The notes under the pieces were generated by a model, which saw nothing but the letters and a program-made list of their open reading frames with translations, did no database searches and was not told where the DNA came from. The position numbers were made by a program, and so were the translations under genes. From Pseudomonas lalkuanensis (GTDB lineage Bacteria; Pseudomonadota; Gammaproteobacteria; Pseudomonadales; Pseudomonadaceae), in contig NZ_CP043311.1 of NCBI RefSeq assembly GCF_008807375.1, positions 4,196,001 to 4,260,000 on the forward strand: a stretch of DNA of 64,000 nucleotides, in the 5' to 3' direction. Positions 54,967-63,180 of the stretch are shown in pieces; the stretch's first letter is position 1, and each line of letters begins with the position of its first letter.

Positions 54967-55302
54967 TCATTCCTCGATCACACCCTCTCCACCCCGCACC
55001 TCGGCATCCCGATACACTCCCAGCTCCGGGTCGAAGCTGCGGATCAGCACCTGCGGCTTTTCGGTGCTGACGCGGGGCAGCTGGGCATCGCGGAACTGGT
55101 GGTATTCGGGCACCACCACAAAAGGCTGCGGCGGCAGGTCGGCGAACCGCCGGGGTGGCGCTGAGACATAGGGTTGCAGGGGCCCACTGGGATAGTAGGT
55201 GGTGCCCAGGCAAGGCCCGACCCCGTAATACGGGTCGCCATGGCCGGTGGCCCAGGCGCCTGGTACGGCCAGGAACAGCAGCAGGATTCCGAGGCGTCCC
55301 AT
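54967..55302 (-). CDS. Small exported protein of unknown function
   Basis: A 111-residue protein with a clear signal peptide (GRLGILLLFLAVPGAWATG) and a Pro/Tyr-rich mature part (YYGVGPCLGTTYYPSGPLQPYVS; FVVVPEYHQF). GGAGGG lies 8 bases before the ATG at 55302. No domain was recognised. It is divergent from the methyltransferase-like gene. Confidence 0.7.
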   Translation of the reverse strand: MGRLGILLLFLAVPGAWATGHGDPYYGVGPCLGTTYYPSGPLQPYVSAPPRRFADLPPQPFVVVPEYHQFRDAQLPRVSTEKPQVLIRSFDPELGVYRDAEVRGGEGVIEE

Positions 55303-55418
55303 GACGGTGCCCTCCACGGTGAATCCCCCAAGGGGATCACTTATAGCACCCGTTCCGCACCCGCCACGCTGCCAGCGGTCCAATGCCTCGTCGTCGCCGA
55401 TCCAAGGGGTGATCCGCC

Positions 55419-56075
55419 ATGTCCCGCTCCCGCACGCTGCTCCTCGCGCTCGTCGGCACCCTCGCCTACCTGGGGCTGGCCGTCCTCGGCCGGGGCGGGT
55501 TCATGGCCTTCTTCAGCCAGCCGCCGCTGGTGGCACTGACCCTGGTGCTGTTCGTTCTCTCCGGCCTGGCCCTTTTCACTCGCGGCAACCTCAGCAGCGG
55601 TGTGCGCGAGGACCGGCGCAATCGCTGGGTGTTGCCTGTGTTCGGCATCATCGGCCTGCTCAGTGCCTTCCTCCCCGCCTACACCGACCGCCTGGACGTC
55701 TGGACCTTCGGCGGCGACGGCTTGCGCTGGCTCGGTGTGTTCCTGTTCGCCGTGGGCGGCGCACTGCGGATGTGGCCGGTGTTCGTACTGGGTAATCGTT
55801 TCAGCGGCCTAGTGGCCATCCAGCCCGGCCACGAACTGGTGACAGATGGGATCTACGGCATGATCCGCCACCCCAGCTATCTGGGCCTGATGGTTGCGTC
55901 CATAGGCTGGGCCCTGGCCTTCCGCTCCGGCGTCGGCCTGGCCCTGGTGGCGCTGACGTTGCCGCCGCTGCTGGCGCGTATCCAGGCTGAAGAAGCACTG
56001 CTGCGCACGGAGTTCGGCGAAGAGTACGAGGCCTATTGCGCGCGCACGTCGCGGTTGATTCCCGGCCTCTACTGA
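55419..56075 (+). CDS. Isoprenylcysteine carboxyl methyltransferase (ICMT)-like membrane protein
   Basis: A 218-residue membrane protein of the ICMT/PEMT family. Five hydrophobic segments are followed by GIYGMIRHPSYLGLMVASIGWALAF, the SAM-binding RHP motif, and EEALLRTEFGEEYEAYCARTSRLIPGLY, the typical C-terminus. Bacterial members methylate unknown, probably lipidic, substrates. It stands alone between a divergent small exported protein and the convergent GlxA-like gene. Confidence 0.87.
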   Translation: MSRSRTLLLALVGTLAYLGLAVLGRGGFMAFFSQPPLVALTLVLFVLSGLALFTRGNLSSGVREDRRNRWVLPVFGIIGLLSAFLPAYTDRLDVWTFGGDGLRWLGVFLFAVGGALRMWPVFVLGNRFSGLVAIQPGHELVTDGIYGMIRHPSYLGLMVASIGWALAFRSGVGLALVALTLPPLLARIQAEEALLRTEFGEEYEAYCARTSRLIPGLY

Positions 56076-56136
56076 GCCATTCGCTCCATGCGGGTCCGGA
56101 TGCCGTTGCGCCAGGTGCGAGGGCTGCCTCACGACC

Positions 56137-57096
56137 TCAGCCATCCAGCCTGAAGCGCGCCCTGTAGTCGCTTGGCGTTACCCCCAGACGCCGCAGGAAG
56201 GCACGGCGGAAGCCATCGACATTGGCGTAGCCCACTTCGTCGGCCAGGCGCTTCAGGGGAAGGTCCGACTCCTCCGCCAGGCGTCGGGCGGCGTCGATAC
56301 GGGCCAGTTCAACGAACTCCGCGGGGGTGGATCCAGCCTCCTGCTTGAAAACCCGAGCGAAATTGCGCTCGCTCATGCCGGCACGGGAGGCCAGTGCCGG
56401 TACGCTGAGGTCGTCCTTCAGATGCGCCAGTACGTGGTCCTGGATCGCGCGAATGGCCGAGCGTTCGGCGGTCTGCGCCGCCAGGTGGGCGCTGAACTGC
56501 GACTGCCCGCCGGGGCGCTTGAAGAACATCACCATCTCCCGCGCCACCCGCAAAGCGAGCTCGCGTCCGTGGTCTTCCTCCACCATCGCCAGCGCCAGGT
56601 CCATGCCTGCGGTGACGCCAGCGGATGTGTAGAGGTTGCCGTCCTTGACGTAGATGCTGTCGGCCTCGACCTGGGTGTCAGGGTTCTCCTCGGACAGGCG
56701 CGCGCTGCTGTTCCAGTGGGTGGTCACGCGACGCCCACGCAGCATGCCGGCGGCGGCAAGCACGAAGGCGCCGCTGCACACCGAACCGATGCGCCTGACC
56801 GACCCGGCCTGCTGGCGCAGCCATTGCTGCAGTGCCGGGTTATGGGCGATGTCGTCGACGAAGGGGCTGCCCGCCACCAGCAATGTATCGAGCTTGCCCT
56901 TGTGGGTCGCCACGGTGGAGTCCACCGCCAGGCGCAAGCCGCTGCTGCCCTTGAGCAGGCCAGGCTCGGTGCCTATCACCTCAACCCGGTAGGCACGGGG
57001 ATTACCCAGTTGCTTCGCCGCCTCGGCGAAGACATCGGCCGGGCCGACGATGTCGAGCAATTGCACGCGAGGAAAGGCCAGCAGGGCGATGCGCAT
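56137..57096 (-). CDS. GlxA-family AraC-type regulator (DJ-1/PfpI domain plus HTH)
   Basis: A 319-residue regulator with an N-terminal DJ-1/PfpI domain (RIALLAFPRVQLLDIVGPADVFAEA; nucleophile-elbow Cys107 in GSVCSGAFVLAAAGML) and a C-terminal AraC HTH (VPALASRAGMSERNFARVFKQEAGSTPAEFVE; LKRLADEVGYANVDGFRRAFLRRLGVTPSDYR). Divergent from the SLAC1/TDT transporter, which is the probable target. Family members sense amines, glycine betaine or other small molecules. Confidence 0.9.
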   Translation of the reverse strand: MRIALLAFPRVQLLDIVGPADVFAEAAKQLGNPRAYRVEVIGTEPGLLKGSSGLRLAVDSTVATHKGKLDTLLVAGSPFVDDIAHNPALQQWLRQQAGSVRRIGSVCSGAFVLAAAGMLRGRRVTTHWNSSARLSEENPDTQVEADSIYVKDGNLYTSAGVTAGMDLALAMVEEDHGRELALRVAREMVMFFKRPGGQSQFSAHLAAQTAERSAIRAIQDHVLAHLKDDLSVPALASRAGMSERNFARVFKQEAGSTPAEFVELARIDAARRLAEESDLPLKRLADEVGYANVDGFRRAFLRRLGVTPSDYRARFRLDG

Positions 57097-57214
57097 GGGA
57101 GATGTCCGTCACTGTCGAAAGGTTGGCCGAATATGTCGGAACAAGACTATTCAAGCCAAATCCAGCTTGGCAGAAACTAACTTCAACGACAAATCCAGCC
57201 CAATGGAGTCTGCC

Positions 57215-58213
57215 ATGAACACCGTATTCATTCCCCCGCTCGAAGCCGCACAGGCCAAGCCGGCAAGCACCCCGTCGATCAAGAACCTCCCGGTCAACCT
57301 GTTCGGCTCCGTGATGGGCCTGGCCGGTCTGGGCCTGGCTTGGCGCCTGGCCCACCAGTACTTCGGCGTGAGCCCCGTGATCGGAGAAGCCATCGGCCTG
57401 TTCGCCGCGCTGGTATTCGTCGTACTGGCCGCCGGTTACCTGGTCAAAGTGGCGCGTCATCGGCAGGCAGTCGTCAGCGAGTTCGCCCATCCCATCGCCG
57501 GCAACTTCTTCGGCACCATCGTCATTGCCATCCTGTTGCTGTCGGTGGTCGCGGGCCCCTATGACGAAACGCTGGCCCAGGGGTTGTGGACCCTTGGCAG
57601 CGTACTGACGGTGGCGCTCGCTGGCCTGGTGCTGTCGCGGCTGTTCAAGGGCAGGCAGGACCTGCAACACGCCGTGCCGGCCTGGCTGATTCCGGGCGTC
57701 GCCACCCTCGATATCGCCGTCACCGGCGGCCACATGCCCATGGCCTGGGCGGCCGAGCTGAATCTCTTCGCAATGGCGGTGGGTGCGGCCCTGGCGCTGA
57801 TCTTCTTCACCAGCATCTTCCCGCGTCTGGTGCACCAGGAGCCGCTGGCCAAGGCCATGGTGCCGTCGCTGATGATCCTGGTGGCGCCGTTCGAAGTCGG
57901 CTTCCTGGCCTATGCCAACCTGTTCGGGATCGACCGTTTCGCCGCCCTGCTCTTCTACTTCGGGCTGTTCCTGGCCGCGGTCCTGGGCTTCAAGGTGTTT
58001 CGCCGCGACGTACCGTTCGCCCCGTCCTGGTGGGCCATCAGCTTCCCCCTGGCGGCGCTGGCCAACGCCGCCCTGAAGTACGCACACGTACAGGGCAGCC
58101 CGCTGCTGCTGGTGATCGCCTGGTCCATCCTGCTGTTCCTCAGCGTGGCCCTGGCGGTACTGACCTGGAAGACCCTGGGCAGCCTGGTGCGCGGCAAGCT
58201 GCTCGCCGGCTGA
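57215..58213 (+). CDS. SLAC1/TDT (TehA-like) anion channel or exporter
   Basis: A 332-residue membrane protein of the tellurite-resistance/dicarboxylate transporter (TDT) family with about ten hydrophobic segments. NLFGSVMGLAGLGLAWRLAHQYFGVSP is the family N-terminus, and HPIAGNFFGTIVIAILLLS and WAISFPLAALANAALKYA are matching helices. Substrate may be sulfite, chloride or an organic anion. An ATG at 57203 is an alternative start; GGAG before 57215 favours the latter. A GlxA-like regulator lies divergently 118 bases away. Confidence 0.85.
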   Translation: MNTVFIPPLEAAQAKPASTPSIKNLPVNLFGSVMGLAGLGLAWRLAHQYFGVSPVIGEAIGLFAALVFVVLAAGYLVKVARHRQAVVSEFAHPIAGNFFGTIVIAILLLSVVAGPYDETLAQGLWTLGSVLTVALAGLVLSRLFKGRQDLQHAVPAWLIPGVATLDIAVTGGHMPMAWAAELNLFAMAVGAALALIFFTSIFPRLVHQEPLAKAMVPSLMILVAPFEVGFLAYANLFGIDRFAALLFYFGLFLAAVLGFKVFRRDVPFAPSWWAISFPLAALANAALKYAHVQGSPLLLVIAWSILLFLSVALAVLTWKTLGSLVRGKLLAG

Positions 58214-58232
58214 AGTTCCTTCCCCGCTTCAC

Positions 58233-58254
58233 GAGCCCTTCGGGGCTCTTTCCT
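58233..58254 (+). terminator. Rho-independent terminator after SLAC1/TDT gene
   Basis: GAGCCC TTCG GGGCTC followed by TTTCCTTTCC, 20 bases past the stop. Confidence 0.9.
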
Positions 58255-58279
58255 TTCCGCCTGACCAATGAGATCACCG

Positions 58280-58606
58280 ATGACTCCGACAAGCTCCTGG
58301 CTGATGCTGGTCGCCGCCGGCCTCCTGGAAGTGGTTTTCGCGCTCGGACTGAAGAGTGCCAATGGCCTGCAGCGCCCCTGGATTCTGGCCGGCACGCTGC
58401 TGGTACTCGCCGCCAGCCTGGCTCTGTTGAACCTGGCGCTGCGCCACCTGCCGGTGGGCACCGCCTATGCCGTGTGGACAGGCATAGGCGCGGTGGGAAC
58501 CGCCCTCATGGGCGTGCTGTGGATGGGGGACTCCGCCTCCATCGGCCGGCTGGCCTGCATGGGATTGATCGTCGGCGGAGTCATGGGGTTGCGCTGGTTG
58601 CCCTGA
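58280..58606 (+). CDS. sugE: SugE/Gdx-type small multidrug resistance protein
   Basis: A 108-residue SMR protein with four membrane segments. WLMLVAAGLLEVVFALGLK carries the essential Glu of helix 1, and GTAYAVWTGIGAVGTALMGV is the SugE/Gdx-type motif of helix 3. Family members export guanidinium or quaternary ammonium compounds in exchange for protons. No guanidine riboswitch was recognised upstream. The ATG at 58280 is favoured over 58268 because GAGAT precedes it. Confidence 0.9.
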   Translation: MTPTSSWLMLVAAGLLEVVFALGLKSANGLQRPWILAGTLLVLAASLALLNLALRHLPVGTAYAVWTGIGAVGTALMGVLWMGDSASIGRLACMGLIVGGVMGLRWLP

Positions 58607-58615
58607 ACGCGAACG

Positions 58616-58936
58616 TCAGAGCCGCCGGCGCTCTGCACTGATTTCCGGCAGGTCGGTGCGGCGCAGGTAGACCAGCAGGGGATCACCCAGGTTGAGGCGG
58701 TCGTTGATGTTCTGCTCCAGGAGGATCTGCAGGCATTCGCGGCTCAGGGTCATCACCTGGTCGGTCTTCACCGTCCAGACGAACTCGCAGGCCGGCGTGA
58801 TGCTGTCGTCGGGCACATCCATGCCGAAGGAGTCTTCGCTGAAGCGCACGATGTACTTGCCCAGCTTGCGGTTGAAACCGACGAATCCCTTGAGGGCGTC
58901 GGCGGCGTTGCAGATATCGGCGGAGGTAATGCTCAT
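58616..58936 (-). CDS. Small cytoplasmic protein of unknown function
   Basis: A 106-residue protein (SITSADICNAADALKGFVGFNRKLGKYIVRFSEDSFGMDVPDD...) without membrane segments. I do not recognise its family. The composition is balanced and codon use fits the neighbours, which supports a real gene. It converges with the sugE gene, 9 bases apart. The ATG at 58936 is used; the longer frame upstream has Arg/Pro-rich residues and no ribosome site. Confidence 0.7.
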   Translation of the reverse strand: MSITSADICNAADALKGFVGFNRKLGKYIVRFSEDSFGMDVPDDSITPACEFVWTVKTDQVMTLSRECLQILLEQNINDRLNLGDPLLVYLRRTDLPEISAERRRL

Positions 58937-59112
58937 GCTGTACTTCCCTGGTCGGATCGAAGCGGGTTGCGCACGCATGAAAGGCAGGACTGTTCCCACT
59001 CTGGCCGGTGGGTTGGCCGGACATTCTGCCAGCCGGCCAGTCGATCGGGGATAGCTTCGCGAGTGTCGGGATGTCGCACCCCGGGGCCGACAAGCGGCCC
59101 AGGGGAGGATCG

Positions 59113-60435
59113 TCAGTGCGCCGGCTGGACGATGGCGTTGCCCGGCAATGCAGGCAGCCGCGCCAGGTGCAGGGCCACGGCTACCGCGATCACCAGCAGA
59201 CCGCCGATGAACAGGCCGACGCCCTGCCAGCCGTAGTGGTGCCAGAACAGGCCGCCGAGGGTACCGGCCAGGCTGGAGCCTACGTAGTAGCTGAACAGAT
59301 AGAGAGACGAAGCCTGGCCCTTGGCCCGCTGGGCGCGGCGGCCGATCCAGCTGCTGGCCACCGAGTGGGCGCCGAAGAAGCCGAAGGTGAAGATCGCCAT
59401 GCCGGCCAGGATCACTCCCAGCGGGCTGAACAGGGTCAGCACCAGGCCGCCGAGCATCAGCAGGATGGCCGCCCAGAGCACCTTGCGCCGGCCCACCTTG
59501 TCCGCCAGGGAACCCACCCAGGCCGAACTGTAGATGCCGGACAGGTAGACCACCGAGAGCACGCCCACCAGGGCCTGGCTCATCTGGTAGGGCGAGGCCA
59601 GCAGGCGGTAGCCGATGTAGTTGAACAGGGTGACGAAGGCGCCCATCAGCAGGAATCCGGTGAGGAACAGCCAGGGCAGGCCGGCATCGCGGAAGTGCAG
59701 GCGATAGCCTTCCACCAGGGTGGACGGCCGGAGCGGCTGCGGGCGGAAGTGCTTCGACTCGGGCAGCACACGCCAGAACACCAGGCCAGCCAGCAGCGCC
59801 AGGCCGCCGAGTGCCGCCAGGGCGGCATGCCAGGAAACGAAGTCCACCAGCACGCCACTGATCAGGCGCCCGCTCATGCCGCCGATGGCGTTGCCGCCGA
59901 TGTACAGCCCCATGGAAAGGCCGAGGTGGTGCGGATGGATTTCCTCGCTGAGGTACGTCATGGCCACGGCGGCCAGGCCGCTCAGGGCCAGGCCCACCAG
60001 CGCACGCATCACCAGCACGCCTTCCCAGGTCGGCATGGCGGCGCTGGCCAGGGTGAACAGGGCGGCAGCGATCAGCGACACCACCATCACCGGCTTGCGG
60101 CCGATGGCATCGGACAGCGGGCCGGTCACCAGCAGGCCGAGGGCGAGCATGGCGGTGGAAACGGAGAGCGCGAGGCTGCTCTGGGCGGCGGAGATGGAGA
60201 AGTCCCTGGACAGCACCGGCATCATCGGCTGAATGCAGTACAACAGGGCAAAGGTGGCGAAACCGCCGGAGAACAGCGCCAGGGAGGTGCGCATGAACTG
60301 CGGCGTGCCCTTCCTGATATAGGTGGAAAGCTCGGGGTCATTGGCGGCGTCCGGCAGCTCAACGGCTGCGTCACGGGCCGCCTCGCTAAACGCGGGTTCG
60401 TCTTCGGTCTTGAGTACTGCCTGGGATTTGCTCAC
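59113..60435 (-). CDS. MFS transporter (YnfM/arabinose-efflux type)
   Basis: A 440-residue major-facilitator protein with 12 hydrophobic segments. LVTGPLSDAIGRKPVMVVSL is the loop 2-3 MFS motif and SAWVGSLADKVGRRKVLWAAIL its repeat in the second half. A charged N-terminal extension of about 50 residues precedes the first helix. GTG at 60435 has AAGGTG about 6 bases upstream. It is divergent from a LysR regulator, the usual arrangement for YnfM-like exporters. Substrate is unknown. Confidence 0.92.
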   Translation of the reverse strand: MSKSQAVLKTEDEPAFSEAARDAAVELPDAANDPELSTYIRKGTPQFMRTSLALFSGGFATFALLYCIQPMMPVLSRDFSISAAQSSLALSVSTAMLALGLLVTGPLSDAIGRKPVMVVSLIAAALFTLASAAMPTWEGVLVMRALVGLALSGLAAVAMTYLSEEIHPHHLGLSMGLYIGGNAIGGMSGRLISGVLVDFVSWHAALAALGGLALLAGLVFWRVLPESKHFRPQPLRPSTLVEGYRLHFRDAGLPWLFLTGFLLMGAFVTLFNYIGYRLLASPYQMSQALVGVLSVVYLSGIYSSAWVGSLADKVGRRKVLWAAILLMLGGLVLTLFSPLGVILAGMAIFTFGFFGAHSVASSWIGRRAQRAKGQASSLYLFSYYVGSSLAGTLGGLFWHHYGWQGVGLFIGGLLVIAVAVALHLARLPALPGNAIVQPAH

Positions 60436-60535
60436 GGGGCACCTTCGGGCATTTGCGGCGAGCAGGCACAACGAGGCCGTGCCGCCTGGATCAGGGGCTG
60501 GAATGTTCGTTGTTGGGGTTATGGGCCGAAGGATA

Positions 60536-60607
60536 TCGAGCGGTTTATATTATCTCCAATATATTATTCGACACATTTGATATGTCTTGGATATCAATAG
60601 GCATCCC
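60536..60607. promoter_or_regulatory. AT-rich MFS/LysR intergenic control region
   Basis: This block is the most AT-rich part of the neighbourhood and separates two divergent genes. It contains the dyad GACACATTTGATATGTC (60570-60586), a LysR-like inverted motif, which is the likely operator for the divergent regulator. Confidence 0.6.
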
Positions 60608-61516
60608 ATGGAATTGAGACACCTGCGCTACTTCATCGCCGTGGCCGAGGAGCTGCATTTTGGCCGCGCCGCCGAGCAACTGGGCATTTCCCAACCCCCG
60701 CTGAGCCAGCAGATCCAGGCGCTGGAAGAGGAGATCGGTGCGCGCCTGCTGGAACGCACCAACCGCCGGGTCGAGCTGACCGAAGCCGGCCGGCGTTTCC
60801 TCGACGAAGCCCGCCAGGTGCTGGTCCAGGTGGACAAGGCCGTGCAGATCGCGCGCCGCGCCCACCGTGGCGAACTGGGAGAGCTGAAAGTGGGCTTCAC
60901 CTCCTCTGCCCCCTTCACCTCCACCATTCCCCGCAGCATCCACGCCTTTCGCCAGGCCTATCCGGACGTGCACCTGGAGCTCACCGAGGGCAGCAGCGCG
61001 GAAACGGTCAGGGCGCTGCTGGAGGAAAGCATGCAGGTCGGGGTGATCCGCCCCCTCAACCTGCCTGACAACCTCCTGGCGGTGGAACTGTTCCGCGAGC
61101 CCCTGGTGGCCATCCTGCGCGCCGACCATCCATTGGCCGCCGGCAGCGAGGACGGCATCCACTTCAGCGCCCTGGCCGACGAACCCTTCGTGTTCTTCCC
61201 GCGCACCTTCGGTACCGGCCTCTATGACCAGATGCTCGCACTCGCCCGCGACGCCGGCTTCACGCCCCGTGTCTCCCAGGAAGCCAGCGAAGCCATGACC
61301 ATCATCGGCCTGGTGTCCGCCGGACTGGGGGTATCGGTGCTACCCGCCTCCTTTCGCCGCACCGGCGTCGATGGCGTGGTCTACCGCACCCTGCTCGACC
61401 CGGGCGCCACCACGGCCGTCTGGCTGGTGCGCCGACGGGACGAACGCTCCCCCCTGGCACTGTCGTTCATCGACCTGGTGACCCGCGAGGCTGCGGCCAT
61501 CCGGGAGCGCCGATAG
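60608..61516 (+). CDS. LysR-family regulator of the divergent MFS gene
   Basis: A 302-residue LysR protein. The HTH is MELRHLRYFIAVAEELHFGRAAEQLGISQPPLSQQIQALEEEIGARLLER, then the co-inducer domain (LGELKVGFTSSAPFTSTIPRSIHAFRQAYPDVHLELTEG). It resembles the CatR/BenM-like group but the effector is not evident. It probably controls the divergent MFS exporter at 59113-60435. Confidence 0.92.
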   Translation: MELRHLRYFIAVAEELHFGRAAEQLGISQPPLSQQIQALEEEIGARLLERTNRRVELTEAGRRFLDEARQVLVQVDKAVQIARRAHRGELGELKVGFTSSAPFTSTIPRSIHAFRQAYPDVHLELTEGSSAETVRALLEESMQVGVIRPLNLPDNLLAVELFREPLVAILRADHPLAAGSEDGIHFSALADEPFVFFPRTFGTGLYDQMLALARDAGFTPRVSQEASEAMTIIGLVSAGLGVSVLPASFRRTGVDGVVYRTLLDPGATTAVWLVRRRDERSPLALSFIDLVTREAAAIRERR

Positions 61517-61529
61517 ACAAGCCTGCCCT

Positions 61530-61568
61530 GTGGGAGCGAATTCATTCGCGAATCAATCCACTCCCACA
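61530..61568. repeat. REP-like palindrome, TGTGGGAGCGAATTCATTCGCG class
   Basis: TGTGGGAGCGAATTCATTCG and, further on, CACTCCCACA form an outer arm of 8 bases around an inner GCGAATTCATTCGC. It lies between the LysR gene and the ECF41-type promoter and may end LysR transcription. Confidence 0.82.
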
Positions 61569-61589
61569 AAGGCAGAATTTTCGATGCCG

Positions 61590-61616
61590 CGTCACAACCC
61601 GGCCCCCTGGTTCGTC
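61590..61616 (+). promoter_or_regulatory. ECF41-type promoter for the CMD-family gene
   Basis: CGTCACA, 16 bases, then CGTC, close to the ECF41 consensus TGTCACA-N16-CGTC known from the literature on this sigma-factor group. It lies about 45 bases before the start of the CMD gene, which is followed by the ECF41 sigma gene itself. Confidence 0.72.
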
Positions 61617-61659
61617 GTCAAGGTGAAAACGCCTTTCAACCCCGAACGAGGAACACGTG

Positions 61660-62091
61660 ATGAGCCAGGCAAGCCCCCTCAACTACCAGCAGGTCATCCC
61701 CGACGTCATCAACGCCATGGGCGAAGTGCACACGCCGCTGGACGCCCTCGGCCTGGAACGCAGCCTGCACCACCTGGTGCAATTGCGCGCCTCGCAACTG
61801 AACCAGTGCGCCTTCTGCGTGAAAATGCACACCCGCGAGGCGCGGGAAGACGGCGAAACCAGCGAGCGCCTGGACCGCCTGGTGGTCTGGGACCACTGCA
61901 ACGACTTCACCCCGCGCGAGAAGGCGGCCCTGACCTGGACCGAAGCGCTGACCCGGCTCGACCGCCGCACCGACTATGCTGCCCTGCGCACCGCCCTGCG
62001 CGAGCATTTCAGCGAGGTGGAGATCGGCGCGCTGACCGCCACCGTTGCAATGATCAACCTCTGGAACCGCATCCAGATATCGAGGCACTGA
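61660..62091 (+). CDS. Carboxymuconolactone decarboxylase (CMD/AhpD)-family protein
   Basis: A 143-residue CMD-family protein. LVQLRASQLNQCAFCVKMHTREAREDGE contains the CxxC pair (Cys at QCAFC) and His of AhpD-like peroxidase or redox proteins. The partner pattern CMD plus ECF41 sigma is a recurring one, and the ECF factor is known to regulate such genes. ATG at 61660 follows AGGA; a GTG one codon earlier is the alternative. The sigma gene starts 1 base after its stop. Confidence 0.9.
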   Translation: MSQASPLNYQQVIPDVINAMGEVHTPLDALGLERSLHHLVQLRASQLNQCAFCVKMHTREAREDGETSERLDRLVVWDHCNDFTPREKAALTWTEALTRLDRRTDYAALRTALREHFSEVEIGALTATVAMINLWNRIQISRH

Positions 62092-62092
62092 A

Positions 62093-62974
62093 GTGAGAGT
62101 GACCGATGCCACGGCTGTCTTCGAAGACAGCCGCCGTTTCCTGCTGAACCTGGCCTACCGCATCCTCGGCTCGCGCAGCGACGCCGAAGATGCGGTGCAG
62201 GAGACTTTCCTCAAGTGGCGCGAAAGCGATTCCGTCACCCTGGACAACCCGCGCGCCTGGCTGACTACCCTCTGCACCCGCCACTGCATCGACCAGTTGC
62301 GCCTGGGCCACCGGGCACGGGTGGACTACGTGGGCACCTGGCTGCCGGAACCCATCCACAGCGAAACCACGGAGTCGCCGGAGATGATGCTGGAACTCTC
62401 CTCCTCGCTGTCCACCGCCTTCCTCCTGTTGCTGGAGCGTCTCACCCCACGCGAGCGGGCGGCCTACCTGCTGCACGACATCTTCGACCTGGACTACCCG
62501 GACGTGGCCCGCGCCATCGGCGTGCAGGAAGCGGCCTGCCGCAAACTGGTGTCCCGCGCGCGCATCAGCCTGGCCGAAGGCAAGGTGCGCCACCAGCCGC
62601 CAGCGGAACGCCAGGAGCAACTGCTGGAAGCCTTCCACGCAGCCATCGCCAGCGGCGCCACCGCCGGCCTCACCGCGCTGCTCTCGGAGGAGGTGGAACT
62701 GAGCGCCGACGGCGGTGGCAAGGTGCCAACCCTGGGTCACATCCTCCGCGGCAAGGCCGAGGTGCTGGCGTTCATCGTCGATTCCCTGCGCGGCTACTGG
62801 AGCGACTACCGGTGGCTGCCCGCCGAACTCAACGGCGGTCACGGCGTGATCCTCGCCCACGGCGACCAGGCGGCCGCCTCGGTCACCTTCGCCTACGACG
62901 ACGAGGGTCGGGCCAGCAACATCTACATCGTGCGCAACCCGGAGAAGCTGGCGGGGCTCACGCTGCCCAACTGA
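62093..62974 (+). CDS. ECF41-family RNA polymerase sigma factor
   Basis: A 293-residue sigma factor. Region 2 (FEDSRRFLLNLAYRILGSRSDAEDAVQETFLKW) and region 4 (LERLTPRERAAYLLHDIFDLDYPDVARAIGVQEAACRKLVSRAR) are joined by the WLPEP motif (YVGTWLPEP) typical of ECF41. The C-terminal SnoaL-like extension has DGGGK (ELSADGGGKVPTLG) and a terminal NPEKLAG, both signatures of this group. There is no separate anti-sigma factor; the C-terminal domain is known to control activity. GTG start, one base after the CMD stop. Confidence 0.94.
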   Translation: MRVTDATAVFEDSRRFLLNLAYRILGSRSDAEDAVQETFLKWRESDSVTLDNPRAWLTTLCTRHCIDQLRLGHRARVDYVGTWLPEPIHSETTESPEMMLELSSSLSTAFLLLLERLTPRERAAYLLHDIFDLDYPDVARAIGVQEAACRKLVSRARISLAEGKVRHQPPAERQEQLLEAFHAAIASGATAGLTALLSEEVELSADGGGKVPTLGHILRGKAEVLAFIVDSLRGYWSDYRWLPAELNGGHGVILAHGDQAAASVTFAYDDEGRASNIYIVRNPEKLAGLTLPN

Positions 62975-63180
62975 CCGGTACCTGCCGGCTTCGTCGAAAC
63001 AGCCCGACACAGGTTGTCGTCGCGCCGATCCTGCATTCGACGTTTTCTTCACATTCGTTCTGGCAGATTCCGTCGGTCTCGGCGGGCCTTACTGGAACCA
63101 AATTGCCATCAGGTGGTCTTCTTGCCTCCGGCATCGCTTCTCCTTCCAGAGGCGCCGCCTCGTCTTGAGTAGACCATTGG

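Noticed and set aside
59008..60600. 530-residue plus-strand frame opposite the MFS gene
   Set aside because: Gln/His/Gly-rich translation of the reverse of a clear 12-helix transporter.
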